Shown piece after piece: positions 40,400 through 50,434 of a stretch of 64,000 nt of DNA. This stretch comes from Pseudomonas parafulva (GTDB taxonomy: Bacteria > Pseudomonadota > Gammaproteobacteria > Pseudomonadales > Pseudomonadaceae), in NCBI RefSeq assembly GCF_002021815.1, contig NZ_CP019952.1:1209001-1273000 (forward strand), read 5' to 3'. Position numbers and translations under genes: made by a program. The notes under the pieces are model-generated. The model saw only the letters and a program-made list of their open reading frames with translations. It was not told the DNA's origin and did no database searches. The number at the start of each line of letters is the position of its first letter. Position 1 is the first letter of the stretch.

Positions 40400-41359
40400 C
40401 TATTCGGCCCACTCGGGGTCGCCGGTAAACACCACCGTCAGCCAGCGGTTGGGCCCTTCGCCGCCGATGGCCTCGCCGATCTCGTTGCGCCAGGCATCCC
40501 ACTGCTCGATGGTCTTGGCCGCCATTTGCGGCGGCACGATGAAGTACAGCTCAATCTCCCGTGAGCGCCCCACCTTGGCCACATAGGCGCGGTAGGACTG
40601 CAGGTCATGGCGTTCAACGAAAGCCTGCGCAACCACATCCACATGCTGCTTGAGATCGCCCGGCGTGACGAGAAAGATATCCGCCAACGCCTGGCGAACG
40701 ACCGACATCGGCAGCGGCACGATCACCAGACAGACCAGTGCCAGCACCGCCGGGTCGATGTAGGGCGATACCCATTCAAGCGATGTACCCTGCACGGCAT
40801 AGCCAAAGCAGAAGGCGATCAGCAGCGCCGCCGTGATGCTGGCGGACATCACCCAGCCCTTGACGTCCATGGCGACGAAATCAGAGCGCAGCTTGCGGTT
40901 GGCCTTGCCCTCGATCACCGCGATGGTCACGCAGGCGGTGACGGTAAGCGCCGCATAGACCATGGCGATACCGAACTCCAAGTGACGGCCACCCTCCAGC
41001 AGGCTGCTCACGGCGTTGATCAGGGCATAGATGGCGACCCCGCTGAGCAGGATGCCATTGAGTGCCAGCACCATTGGCTCCAGGTGCCAGAAGCCCATGG
41101 TGAAGCGCTCACGCAGTTTGCGCGACATCTGCAGGCTGCTGGCATGGGAGGTGATCAGCCTGACCACCATTAGCGACAGCCCGCTCATGCTGGCATCGAC
41201 CAGCGAGTAGACGCCGTCGAACACGATGGAAAACGAGCCCGACGCCAAGCCAAAGGCAATGCCGATGCAGGCGATGAACAGCGTGACCGCGATCGAGGTG
41301 CGCAGCAGGCCCTGCTCAGTGGTGATGTCGAAGAAACCGGTTGTGGTTGAGCTGTGCAT
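40400..41359 (-). CDS. Cation diffusion facilitator-like transporter with atypical metal site
   Basis: 319 residues with six membrane segments and a C-terminal cytoplasmic ferredoxin-like domain. Compared with E. coli FieF, the TM2 D-x3-D is Y51-SLV-D55 and the TM5 H-x3-D is D165-VKG-W169. The zinc-site residues are therefore only partly conserved. It may carry another cation or be regulatory. It lies 12 bp upstream of the puuP stop side (puuP is transcribed first), so the two are probably one unit. Confidence 0.75.
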   Translation of the reverse strand: MHSSTTTGFFDITTEQGLLRTSIAVTLFIACIGIAFGLASGSFSIVFDGVYSLVDASMSGLSLMVVRLITSHASSLQMSRKLRERFTMGFWHLEPMVLALNGILLSGVAIYALINAVSSLLEGGRHLEFGIAMVYAALTVTACVTIAVIEGKANRKLRSDFVAMDVKGWVMSASITAALLIAFCFGYAVQGTSLEWVSPYIDPAVLALVCLVIVPLPMSVVRQALADIFLVTPGDLKQHVDVVAQAFVERHDLQSYRAYVAKVGRSREIELYFIVPPQMAAKTIEQWDAWRNEIGEAIGGEGPNRWLTVVFTGDPEWAE

Positions 41360-41371
41360 GGTCGGTACGCG

Positions 41372-42727
41372 TCATCCCTCGGCGATACAGTTGGGCGGCG
41401 CCGCACGGAACGCCTTGGTCAACCAGGCCAGGTACACCAGGCCCAACGTGGCCCAGATCCCGCCGAACAGCAGCGAGTGCATGTTCAGGTCCAGCCACAG
41501 CGAAACGATGATACAGAAGCCAGTGGTGGGCAGTACCAGGTACTTCAGTTGGTTGGCCAGCCCTCGGCGATTGCCCTCTCGCAGGTAGCAGTGATTGATC
41601 ACCGACAAGTTGACGAAGCTGAACGCTACCAATGCACCGAAGTTGATGATGGAGGTGGCGGTGACCAAGTCGAAGAAGATGGCCGACAGCGAAATCACCC
41701 CTACCACGGCAATGTTCAGTACGGGTGTCTTGTAACGCGAATGCAACCGCGCAAAAACGCTCGCGGGTATGACCTTGTCACGGCCCATGACATACAGCAG
41801 GCGCGACACGCTGGTTTGCGACGCCAGCCCCGAGGCGATGGTGTTGATTACCGTGCACGCGATGAAGACCGACTGGAACAGCTTGCCGCCCACGTACAGG
41901 GCGATTTCCGGCAGCGCGGCTTCCTGATCGTGAAAGCGTGCCATGGTGGGGAAATAGGCCTGGATGAAGTAGGAAACGGTGATGAATACAACGCCGCCGA
42001 TCAATGCCGTGAGGAAAATGGCCCGCGGTATGGTTTTGGCCGGGTCACGCGTTTCTTCGGACAGGCACGTGACCGCATCGAAACCCAGGAACGAGAAGCA
42101 CAGAATGGTTGCGCCTGCCGCCAGGGCGCTCAGGTGGGTCTGCTGGTCGGCGAAGGGCAACAGGCTCCATGCCGTGCCCAGCCCTTCGCCCTGGTCCAGG
42201 CCGCGTATGCACAGGTAGATGAACACTGCGATGATCGCCACCTGCACGCCGACGAACAGCAGGTTGAAATGCGCAACCAGATTGACGCTGCGCATGTTGA
42301 TCAGGCTGATCAGGGACACGAAGGCCACGACCCAGACCCACGGCGCCACCTCGGGAAACATGGCAGACAGGTACAGCTTGGCCAGCAAGGCGTTGACCAT
42401 GGGCAGCAACAGGTAGTCCAGCAAAGAGGACCAGCCCACAAGAAAGCCCACGTGTGGATTGATGGCACGCTGGGTGTATGTGTAGGCCGAGCCCGACTGA
42501 GGAAAGCGCTTGACCAGGGTGCCATAGCTGACGGCCGTGAACAGGATCCCGGCAAGGGCCAGGATGTAGGCGCTCGGTACGTGCCCTGCGGTGATGCCTG
42601 ACACGATGCCAAAGGTGTCGAACACGGTCATGGGCGTCAGGTACGCCAGGCCAATGATGATTACATGCCACAGACGCAAGGTCTTGCGCAGTTGGCCGGC
42701 TTCGGGTGCGTAGGATTCAGGCTGCAT
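41372..42727 (-). CDS. puuP: Putrescine/amino acid permease PuuP-like
   Basis: 451 residues from the ATG at 42727 ([20 protein letters not shown]). The sequence is very close to E. coli PuuP over its length, for example [66 protein letters not shown]. About twelve membrane segments. It imports putrescine by proton symport in the E. coli system; the exact substrate here is inferred. Confidence 0.85.
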   Translation of the reverse strand: MQPESYAPEAGQLRKTLRLWHVIIIGLAYLTPMTVFDTFGIVSGITAGHVPSAYILALAGILFTAVSYGTLVKRFPQSGSAYTYTQRAINPHVGFLVGWSSLLDYLLLPMVNALLAKLYLSAMFPEVAPWVWVVAFVSLISLINMRSVNLVAHFNLLFVGVQVAIIAVFIYLCIRGLDQGEGLGTAWSLLPFADQQTHLSALAAGATILCFSFLGFDAVTCLSEETRDPAKTIPRAIFLTALIGGVVFITVSYFIQAYFPTMARFHDQEAALPEIALYVGGKLFQSVFIACTVINTIASGLASQTSVSRLLYVMGRDKVIPASVFARLHSRYKTPVLNIAVVGVISLSAIFFDLVTATSIINFGALVAFSFVNLSVINHCYLREGNRRGLANQLKYLVLPTTGFCIIVSLWLDLNMHSLLFGGIWATLGLVYLAWLTKAFRAAPPNCIAEG

Positions 42728-43158
42728 GCTGGCGTGGCTCCAAGGCGAGGGCTTGAAAGACAGGCACAGCGAAGGGCGCAAGCAGCAGCGGCGAGCGGGT
42801 GGGCTCCATATTGTTCACCTTTATGTAGGAGCAGCAGAGGCGTGACGGGATCACGCAAGTGATCAAAATAAAAAACGATAGGGTCTCGGGTGTCAAGTTA
42901 AACGTGACAAGGTGTTTCGAGGGTCCGCTTTTTATCGAGGAATCAACGCATTCGAGCGTCTCTGTAGTCTTTATTTTCACTGCTAAGGCCATAAGCGTGT
43001 TCGTAAAAATTGACATCTTTGAAGTGGGCCTGTGCAACGGGTTGCACGATTTCCTGCCTGGAACTGCCGCCAACCTGCCTGGCCTTCGGTGATATGCTGC
43101 ATTTTCCTGGCTGCGCAGGCGATGTGCGAGCCTTTATGGACATCAATCGGTTTTATTC
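42728..43158. other. 431-bp divergent control region of puuP and ydgA-like gene
   Basis: No gene is supported. The middle is A+T-rich. It contains the perfect 16-bp palindrome GATCACGCAAGTGATC at 42849-42864, about 120 bp before puuP, and TGTCA-N9-TGACA just beyond it, both candidate operators. Confidence 0.65.
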
Positions 43159-44670
43159 ATGAAGAAGACTTCAGTAGCAATTCTGTCCGGCGTAGCGGTG
43201 GCCTTTGCCGCAGTGGTCATTGGCGGCGCCTGGTACACCGGCAAGCTACTGCCGAGTGAGCTGGACCATGCCTTGGCCCTGAGCAACGCGCAGCTGCAAA
43301 AGTCGCTGGTGAACACAGGTGGCAGCGTACGCATCGAGTTGGTATCGCTGGACCAGCGCTGGTTCAGCAGTACGGCACACTACCGTGTGATCGCTCGCGA
43401 TGTGCGTGCCAGCAGCCAGCAGGTCATGAATTTTGACGTGGGCGTGACCGATCAGATCGAGCACGGCCCGTTTCCATGGTCCCGCGTCAAGACCTTCAAG
43501 CTTTTGCCAGTGCTGGCGCTGAGCAACACCACGCTGGACAAGGACGATGTCACGGCGCCCTGGTACGCAGCAGCCGGGGACCGCGTGCCGTTCAGCGCCC
43601 AGACCAGCATGGGGTACGGCGGCAGTGTCGACAGCCAGGTTCGCCTGGCGCCGGTCAAGCTCGACGATGCCAACGGCACCAGCCTGGCGTTCTCGGGCAT
43701 GGAGCTTGGGGTCAGCGGGGATCGCGACGGCAAGGATTCGCGCTTCCATGGCGAAGCCGATCACTTTCTGATGAAGCTGGTGAGCGAAGACCAACCTCCC
43801 GTCATCTTCGAGCTCAATGGGCTGAAGTTGGGTGGCAAGCTGGCGGCGACTGCGCATGACAACCTGTTCTCGGGCAACGCTGACCTTTATCTGGCCGAGA
43901 CCAAGATTATCCTCGGGCCCAGGCAGCAGGCGCTGGTCATCAAGGGGGGAGAGCTCAGTACCCTGCAAAGCCTCGAAGGTCCCGACACCTTTGGCGGGCG
44001 TGTCGAATACAAACTTGGGGACATCACCTGGGATGGGCGAGCGGTCGGCAAGGTCCAGATGATCGTCGGCTTCAAGTCCATTCATGCGCCCGCGCTGCAG
44101 GCGTTGAGTAACTGGTATGCGGCGCATTTGCCTGAGTTCGAGGCAGCGGCAGCTGCCGGGCAGTCGGCGCCACAGATCAACATGACCGAAGCTGAAAAGG
44201 CTAAATTCCAAGGTGACTTGCGCACGCTGCTGGCCGCAAAACCCAAGGTGGCGCTCGAAGATTTGAGCCTCAAGACCGCCAATGGCGAGAGCCACTTCAA
44301 CCTGGCCATGGACTTCGACGCGCCGTCTTCCTTCGACTTGCCACAAGATCAGGCGTTGAAGCAGATGGTGACGCAGGTCACCAGCAAACTGTCCTTGTCC
44401 AAGCCAATGCTAGGAGACCTGGCGACCTTGCAGGCCCTGCTCGACGGTCAGACCGATGCCCAGGCCATCGCCACGCAGTCTGGCCAGGCAGGAGAGATGG
44501 TCGGCTTGATGGGCGTGCAGAGCGGCCTGGCTACGGTGGAAGGCGATAAGGTGATCAGCTCGTTGCACTATGCCGATGGCATGGTCGATTTCAATGGCCA
44601 GAAAATGACGCTCGAAGCCTTTGCCGCGTTCGTCAATACACGGCTGGCAATGCTCTCGCCGCAACGCTGA
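43159..44670 (+). CDS. YdgA-family (DUF945) protein
   Basis: 503 residues, N-terminal membrane anchor (about 7-25), then a long periplasmic part with the family's repeated all-beta lamellae, including a FSGMELGVSGDRDG-like block and a C-terminal helix-rich end. E. coli YdgA is its counterpart; function is not established. It is a single gene behind its own promoter. Confidence 0.82.
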   Translation: MKKTSVAILSGVAVAFAAVVIGGAWYTGKLLPSELDHALALSNAQLQKSLVNTGGSVRIELVSLDQRWFSSTAHYRVIARDVRASSQQVMNFDVGVTDQIEHGPFPWSRVKTFKLLPVLALSNTTLDKDDVTAPWYAAAGDRVPFSAQTSMGYGGSVDSQVRLAPVKLDDANGTSLAFSGMELGVSGDRDGKDSRFHGEADHFLMKLVSEDQPPVIFELNGLKLGGKLAATAHDNLFSGNADLYLAETKIILGPRQQALVIKGGELSTLQSLEGPDTFGGRVEYKLGDITWDGRAVGKVQMIVGFKSIHAPALQALSNWYAAHLPEFEAAAAAGQSAPQINMTEAEKAKFQGDLRTLLAAKPKVALEDLSLKTANGESHFNLAMDFDAPSSFDLPQDQALKQMVTQVTSKLSLSKPMLGDLATLQALLDGQTDAQAIATQSGQAGEMVGLMGVQSGLATVEGDKVISSLHYADGMVDFNGQKMTLEAFAAFVNTRLAMLSPQR

Positions 44671-44895
44671 GTGCCCGGCTTTACCTGCCCTTGAGCCGCT
44701 GGTACGAGGGCGGGTAAGGGCTGGATAAAAACCGCTTTAGAAATCTTGGGTTTCTCTGTAGCCTTCGGCCTCCATAATAATCCGCGCCCGCAGAGGGCCG
44801 TGGCGGCCTGCGCCGTCCGGCGCCCTTAGCCGATCTGCCAGGGCCGGGTGATACACTCGATTTGATGCGCGCACGCGCTTGCAGGTCCAGCGATC

Positions 44896-45954
44896 ATGAC
44901 CCAGATTTCCGAACGCCTGTTGGTACAGGCTCACCTCGACGCCAAGCAGCCCAACCCGCTGACGGACGAGCAGCAGGCCGAATACCGTGCGGCCATCGCT
45001 GCCGAGCTCAAGGCGCAGAATGCCGTGCTGGTTGCCCATTACTACTGCGACCCGGTGATCCAGGCCCTGGCGGAGGAAACCGGCGGCTGTGTGTCCGACT
45101 CGCTGGAAATGGCCCGCTTTGGCAAGCAGCACCCGGCCGAGACGGTGATAGTAGCCGGCGTGCGTTTCATGGGTGAAACCGCCAAAATTCTCACTCCTCA
45201 CAAACGCGTATTGATGCCCACGCTTGAAGCGACCTGTTCGCTTGATCTGGGTTGCCCCATCGAAGAATTCTCTGCCTTCTGCGATCAGCACCCCGAGCGT
45301 ACCGTGGTGGTTTACGCCAACACCTCCGCTGCCGTGAAGGCACGGGCCGATTGGGTGGTCACTTCCAGTTGCGCGCTGGAAATCGTCGAAAGCCTGATGG
45401 ATAACGGCGAGACCATCATCTGGGGCCCCGATCAGCACCTGGGTCGCTACATCCAGAAGCAGACCGGTGCCGACATGCTGCTGTGGGACGGTGCCTGCAT
45501 CGTTCATGAGGAGTTCAAGTCGCGTCAGCTCGCCGACATGAAGGCCCTGTACCCGGACGCCGCGGTGCTGGTCCATCCCGAGTCGCCGGAGTCGGTGATC
45601 GACCTGGCCGATGCGGTGGGCTCCACCAGCCAGTTGATCAAGGCTGCCCAGACGCTGCCTAACAAGACCTTTATCGTCGCCACCGACCGCGGCATCTTCT
45701 ACAAGATGCAGCAGCTATGCCCCGACAAGGTCTTCATCGAGGCGCCCACTGCCGGCAACGGCGCGGCCTGCCGCAGCTGTGCCCACTGCCCGTGGATGGC
45801 CATGAACACCCTGGAGCGCGTGCTGCATTGCCTGCGCAGTGGCGGGGACGAGATCTTCGTCGACCCAGCCCTGGTGCCCAAGGCCATCAAGCCGCTGAAC
45901 CGGATGCTGGATTTCACCCAGGCGGCCAGGTTGAAGCTTTCCGGGAACGCGTGA
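44896..45954 (+). CDS. nadA: Quinolinate synthase NadA
   Basis: 352 residues, with [11 protein letters not shown] at the start of the first lobe, [11 protein letters not shown], and the [4Fe-4S] ligands including [13 protein letters not shown] near the end. It condenses iminoaspartate with dihydroxyacetone phosphate to quinolinate in de novo NAD synthesis. A REP-bearing spacer follows. Confidence 0.95.
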   Translation: MTQISERLLVQAHLDAKQPNPLTDEQQAEYRAAIAAELKAQNAVLVAHYYCDPVIQALAEETGGCVSDSLEMARFGKQHPAETVIVAGVRFMGETAKILTPHKRVLMPTLEATCSLDLGCPIEEFSAFCDQHPERTVVVYANTSAAVKARADWVVTSSCALEIVESLMDNGETIIWGPDQHLGRYIQKQTGADMLLWDGACIVHEEFKSRQLADMKALYPDAAVLVHPESPESVIDLADAVGSTSQLIKAAQTLPNKTFIVATDRGIFYKMQQLCPDKVFIEAPTAGNGAACRSCAHCPWMAMNTLERVLHCLRSGGDEIFVDPALVPKAIKPLNRMLDFTQAARLKLSGNA

Positions 45955-46045
45955 GGTAAGCGCTGGCTGAAATGCAGGTCCTGGTGCCATGCCCGAGGCA
46001 GATGACGCTCCTACATTGCGCCGAATCGGTGAGCTAGAGGATCTT

Positions 46046-46090
46046 GTGTGGGAGCGGCCTCGCGCCGCGATGGGCTGCGCAGCAGCCCTC
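46046..46090 (+). repeat. REP element downstream of nadA
   Basis: TGTGGGAGCGGCCTCGCGCC followed by GCGATGGGCTGCGCAGCAGCC, the P. putida REP core. REP-like text continues to 46143, including the 25-bp string shared with 10840-10864. Confidence 0.8.
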
Positions 46091-46201
46091 AGGTGTCAGC
46101 CCCGCATCACAGGCCGGCGCGGCCGGTCCGGCGCCCCGGCGAGACCGCTCAGGCATGTTGTTCAACATTGGAAACGGTCCCGCCCCAGACCCTGAAACGC
46201 C

Positions 46202-47638
46202 TCAGCGCCCCATCATCTCCCGCACCATGCGCTGCTGCTCCAGCACCTCTCGCTGGCGTTGGTCGATCTGCGAGGCCAGCGGGAAATTCCCCCCGGCGCG
46301 GCGCTTGGCATAGTCGAGCTGCTGAATGGCCTGATCAAAGTCCCCCACCAAGGTGAAGTATTCCGCCCGCGCCCGGTGCAGGCCGATGGTATTGCCCGAC
46401 AGCCCGCGCACCTCGGCCATGTCGTACCAGACGTCCGGATCATCCGGGCGGCTCTTGATCAGATCGTTCAACACCTTCTCCGCCTCGGCAGGCTTGTTCT
46501 GCTTGACCAACAGGTCGGCGCGCACTTGCTTGAGCGGGTAGTTACCCGGGTACAGCCCCTGCATGCGCTCGGCCCGCTGCTGTGCATCGGCCAGGCGATT
46601 GTTGGTGATATCCAGGTCGATCTGCGCCAGGTTGTAGGTAATGTCGTTGGGCGCCTTGGCCAGCAGCGGCTTGAGCATCTCCCGTGCTTCGTTGAGCTGA
46701 CCGCCCTTGATCTGCGCCAGCGCCAACCCATAACGCGCCGCATCGAGTTTGGGGTCTTCGTCGAGCTGGGCGCGAAAACGCTTAGCCGCAAGCCCCGGCG
46801 TACCTTCATACGTCAGCGCTACCCGGGCGCGGATCAGCTGATAGCGCAGGCTGTCTTCCACACCGCCTTTTGGCGCCTGCTCTGCCCGGTTACGGGTGTC
46901 GGCGATCCGCGACTCGGTTACCGGGTGCGTCAACAGAAATTCCGGCGGCTTGGCGTCATAACGGTACTGACGCGCCAGGCGTTCGAACATGGTCGGCATG
47001 TTGCGCGGATCGTAGCCGGCCTTTTCCAGGTTCTGGATGCCGATGCGGTCGGCTTCCTGCTCGTTTTGCCGGGAGAACCTGCGCTGCTCCTGAATCGCCG
47101 CAGCCTGGGTACCGGCAATCATGCCGATGCCGGCATCACCGGCGCCACCGGCCGCCAGCACGATACCGGTGAGCAACGCTGCCATCATCGGCAACTGCAT
47201 GCGTTGCTGGGCCTCGATACCTCGGGCAAAGTGCCGTTGGGACAAGTGCGCCAGTTCGTGCGCCAGCACCGACGCGTACTCGCCTTCGGTCTGCGCATTG
47301 AGGAACAACCCGCCGTTGACACCCACGATGCCGCCTGGTGCTGCAAACGCGTTGAGTTCGCGGCTGTCGATCAGGATGAATTCCAGGCGACGGTCCTGCA
47401 GCTGGCTGGTTTCGGCCAGGCGGTACACGCTGGTCTCCACGTAGTCCTTGAGCTGCGGGTCGTTGAGTTGGTTGACCTGGCCGCGCAGCAGGCTCAGCCA
47501 GGCGCGGCCAAGCTGATGTTCCTGCTGTGGCGAAACGATCGCCGAACTGGCGTCACCCAGCGACGGCAAGTCGTCAGCATGGCCAGGCAGGGCCATCAGG
47601 CAGGCCAGCGTCAGCAGGGTAGGGCGCAGTAGATTCAT
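46202..47638 (-). CDS. bepA: M48 metalloprotease, BepA/YfgC-like
   Basis: 478 residues with signal peptide (…MALPGHA), M48 zinc site HELAH (127-131) with Glu in NEQEADRIG, and four or more TPR-like repeats after residue 300. In E. coli BepA is a periplasmic chaperone/protease for BAM and LPS-assembly quality control. The architecture fits well. It is convergent with nadA. Confidence 0.9.
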   Translation of the reverse strand: MNLLRPTLLTLACLMALPGHADDLPSLGDASSAIVSPQQEHQLGRAWLSLLRGQVNQLNDPQLKDYVETSVYRLAETSQLQDRRLEFILIDSRELNAFAAPGGIVGVNGGLFLNAQTEGEYASVLAHELAHLSQRHFARGIEAQQRMQLPMMAALLTGIVLAAGGAGDAGIGMIAGTQAAAIQEQRRFSRQNEQEADRIGIQNLEKAGYDPRNMPTMFERLARQYRYDAKPPEFLLTHPVTESRIADTRNRAEQAPKGGVEDSLRYQLIRARVALTYEGTPGLAAKRFRAQLDEDPKLDAARYGLALAQIKGGQLNEAREMLKPLLAKAPNDITYNLAQIDLDITNNRLADAQQRAERMQGLYPGNYPLKQVRADLLVKQNKPAEAEKVLNDLIKSRPDDPDVWYDMAEVRGLSGNTIGLHRARAEYFTLVGDFDQAIQQLDYAKRRAGGNFPLASQIDQRQREVLEQQRMVREMMGR

Positions 47639-47759
47639 GCACGAAGCTCGCGTCGGTCAAAGATTGCTACTGTAGCGGGCTCACACGTTGGCGACCAGTG
47701 GCGCTATCCTAGGCGGCCGATCAGGCCGTAGGCCGGCATTGCCCTGGAGAGCCCCGTTG

Positions 47760-47999
47760 ATGAGCACCCCCCTGACCTGTGACGCCGAACTCGATGCCAG
47801 CGGGCTGAACTGCCCGTTACCGCTGCTCAAGGCCAAGATGGCGCTCAATGGCCTGGCCAGTGGTGCCGTGCTCAAGATCATCGCGACCGACGCAGGTTCC
47901 CAACGCGACCTTCGCACCTTCGCTAAATTGGCCGGTCATAGCCTGTTGCACGAAACGGCCGAGGCCGGTACCTACACCTACTGGCTGCGCAAGGCCTGA
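47760..47999 (+). CDS. TusA-family sulfurtransferase-like protein
   Basis: 79 residues with the family signature LDASGLNCPLPLLKAK (Cys, then CPxP-type), the short beta-alpha fold, and a start at ATG 47760. TusA proteins relay sulfur for tRNA thiolation, but several paralogues exist and this one might serve another pathway. It lies 18 bp upstream of the permease gene. Confidence 0.85.
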   Translation: MSTPLTCDAELDASGLNCPLPLLKAKMALNGLASGAVLKIIATDAGSQRDLRTFAKLAGHSLLHETAEAGTYTYWLRKA

Positions 48000-48017
48000 G
48001 TCCTACAAGGATCGTTC

Positions 48018-49088
48018 ATGTTCAAAGTGCTACGCGACTGGGTCCAGCGCTACTTCTCCGATGAAGAAGCGGTGGTGCTGGCGGTCTTGCTGTTTCTGGC
48101 GTTCACGGCGGTGCTCACGCTGGGCGGGATGCTGGCGCCAGTGTTGGCCGGCATGGTGCTGGCATTTCTCATGCAGGGGTTGGTCAACGCCCTGGAGCGT
48201 CTGCGAGTGCCTTCGAGACTGGCGGTCATGCTGGTATTTGCCCTGTTCATGGGCGCGCTGGCGGTGTTCATGCTGGTGCTGGTGCCGCTGCTGTGGCACC
48301 AGCTGATCACCCTGTTCAACGAGCTGCCGGGCATGCTTGGCAAATGGCAGTCACTGCTGCTCCTGCTGCCAGAGCGCTACCCGCACCTGGTGTCGGACGA
48401 GCAGGTGCTGCATGCCATCGAGTCGGTCCGTGGCGAGATCGGCAAGTTCGGGCAATGGGCCCTGACGTTCTCCCTGTCCAGCCTGCCGCTGCTGGTCAAC
48501 GCCATGATCTACCTGGTACTGGTGCCGATCCTGGTGTTCTTCTTCCTCAAGGACCGCGAGCTGATCGGCCGCTGGGTCAGTGGCTACCTGCCGCGTCAGC
48601 GCACCTTGCTCAACCGTGTGGGCAGCGAGATGAACCGGCAGATCGCCAACTACATCCGGGGCAAGGGCATCGAAATTCTGATCTGTGGCATTGCCACCTA
48701 CATCGCATTCATCGCCCTGGGCCTGAACTACGCCGCGTTGCTGGCACTGTTGGTTGGGCTATCGGTGGTCGTGCCCTATGTAGGGGCGGTGGTGGTTACC
48801 GTGCCGGTGACACTGATCGCGTTGTTTCAATGGGGATGGGGAGACCAGTTCATCTACCTGATGACGGTCTACGCGATCATCCAGGCGCTCGATGGCAACG
48901 TGCTGGTGCCGCTGCTGTTCTCCGAGGCCGTCAGCCTGCACCCGGTAGCGATCATCTGCGCGGTCTTGCTGTTCGGTGGGCTGTGGGGGTTCTGGGGCAT
49001 CTTCTTCGCCATTCCGTTGGCGACCCTGATCAAGGCCGTGCTGGATGCCTGGCCGCGTCAGGAGCCCAGTGTATCGCCCTTGCTCTGA
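48018..49088 (+). CDS. PerM-family (AI-2E exporter type) membrane protein
   Basis: 356 residues with about eight membrane segments and the family stretches FFFLKDRELIGRWVSGYLPR and QALDGNVLVPLLFSEAVSLHPVAI. The family includes the AI-2 exporter TqsA and PerM; many members are permeases of unknown substrate. It is probably co-transcribed with the TusA-like gene. Confidence 0.88.
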   Translation: MFKVLRDWVQRYFSDEEAVVLAVLLFLAFTAVLTLGGMLAPVLAGMVLAFLMQGLVNALERLRVPSRLAVMLVFALFMGALAVFMLVLVPLLWHQLITLFNELPGMLGKWQSLLLLLPERYPHLVSDEQVLHAIESVRGEIGKFGQWALTFSLSSLPLLVNAMIYLVLVPILVFFFLKDRELIGRWVSGYLPRQRTLLNRVGSEMNRQIANYIRGKGIEILICGIATYIAFIALGLNYAALLALLVGLSVVVPYVGAVVVTVPVTLIALFQWGWGDQFIYLMTVYAIIQALDGNVLVPLLFSEAVSLHPVAIICAVLLFGGLWGFWGIFFAIPLATLIKAVLDAWPRQEPSVSPLL

Positions 49089-49130
49089 CAGCCATAGGGC
49101 TGCGCCGATGACCGACGCAGCCTGATCCGA

Positions 49131-49604
49131 TCAGGCCTCGTTAAGGGCCTGGGCCGCTGCCAGCACGGCATCCACATGGCCAGGCACTTTCACCCCCCGC
49201 CACGCTTGGCGCAACACGCCCTCCTTATCGATCAGGAAGGTGCTGCGATCCACGCCCAGGTATTCCTTGCCGTACAGTTTTTTCAGCTTGATCACATCGA
49301 ACAGCTGGCACAGGGCCTCGTCCTTGTCGCTGATCAACTCGAACGGGAAACCCTGCTTGGCCTTGAAGTTCTCGTGGGACTTCATGCCGTCGCGCGAGAC
49401 GCCAAGCACCACGGTATTGGCGGCTTCGAAGGCGCCATGTTGATCGCGAAAGCCTTGGCCTTGGGTGGTGCAGCCTGGCGTGCTGTCTTTGGGGTAGAAA
49501 TACACCACCACCTGGCGGCCCTTGAGCGTGGACAGGCTGACCGTCTGCCCACTGGTGGCCTGGGCGGTGAAGTCGGGGACAGGTTGGTCGAGTGCAACGG
49601 CCAT
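49131..49604 (-). CDS. bcp: Thioredoxin-dependent peroxiredoxin Bcp
   Basis: 157 residues with the peroxidatic Cys45 in YPKDSTPGCTTQ. The second Cys that E. coli Bcp has at position 50 is Gln here; the only other Cys is near 100 (ALCQLF). It therefore works as a one-Cys or distant two-Cys enzyme. It reduces H2O2 and organic peroxides. It is downstream of the gcvR-like gene with a 10-bp gap. Confidence 0.9.
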   Translation of the reverse strand: MAVALDQPVPDFTAQATSGQTVSLSTLKGRQVVVYFYPKDSTPGCTTQGQGFRDQHGAFEAANTVVLGVSRDGMKSHENFKAKQGFPFELISDKDEALCQLFDVIKLKKLYGKEYLGVDRSTFLIDKEGVLRQAWRGVKVPGHVDAVLAAAQALNEA

Positions 49605-49614
49605 GGGAACCTCC

Positions 49615-50175
49615 TCAGACAGGGTTTTGTGGGCGCCAGGGCTCGATCAGGGCATCGAGGTTCAGCGCGTCGGCAAAATCCAGGAACTGGTCGCGCAGCC
49701 AACTGATCTGGGTGCCGGCCGGCAGGATCACCGTGAACTGGGCATTGAGCATGCTGCTGCCAGTCTGCGGTGCCAGGTAGGTGTCGCACGTCATGGCTTC
49801 GAGCTCGACACGGTGGTCAAGGAAGAACTGGCACAGCTCGTTGATGATGTCAGGCCGGTAGGCGGCGCTGACATAGGCCACGTAGGGCAGGGCCTGCGGG
49901 CGTACTTCCTGGTCGGCGCTGCGCACCACGTCAAGGGTCAGGCCGTGCTTCTTGCCAAGGCCGGGGAGCATGGCCTCAAGGCGCGCCAGGGCATCCCAGC
50001 TGCCGCCGACCTGCAAAACCAGTGCGCTGGTCTCGCCATGGCGGCTCAGGCGCGAGGTGACCACCGCGCAGCGGTTTTCGAAGGCAGCGCGGCTCAGTAC
50101 ATTGGCCAGCTCCATGGGGTTGGGCCCCAAGGCGCTGATGACGAGGAATTGTTCGCGGACAGTGGGGGTGGACAT
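49615..50175 (-). CDS. gcvR: GcvR-like ACT-domain regulator
   Basis: 186 residues with two ACT-type modules (QFLVISALGPNPMELANVLS and ALPYVAYVSAAYRPDIINEL). In E. coli GcvR antagonises GcvA in control of glycine cleavage. It starts 259 bp before dapA on the opposite strand. The gcv partner genes are not in the window, so the regulatory role is family inference. Confidence 0.8.
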   Translation of the reverse strand: MSTPTVREQFLVISALGPNPMELANVLSRAAFENRCAVVTSRLSRHGETSALVLQVGGSWDALARLEAMLPGLGKKHGLTLDVVRSADQEVRPQALPYVAYVSAAYRPDIINELCQFFLDHRVELEAMTCDTYLAPQTGSSMLNAQFTVILPAGTQISWLRDQFLDFADALNLDALIEPWRPQNPV

Positions 50176-50434
50176 GCAGCATTCCTAAAGCGATGAGCGG
50201 TCGATGCAGGACGGGCGAAAGCCTCCTGTAGGCAGCGCTCGGCACTCGCAGGCGAGGGCCGGGGCGCTGGCCGGGAGCAGGGTCTACGGCCCGGCGGGCC
50301 GTGCTGCACCGATCAAAGCATCAAGGGTAGCGAAATAAGGCGCCGAGGGGAATGCTCCGCCCGCCTGCTTCGCTTGTGCAAGGCCGATGCCCCCAGTACC
50401 ATTACCGCTCTCTTTTTCCGGCAGGAGCAGATAC

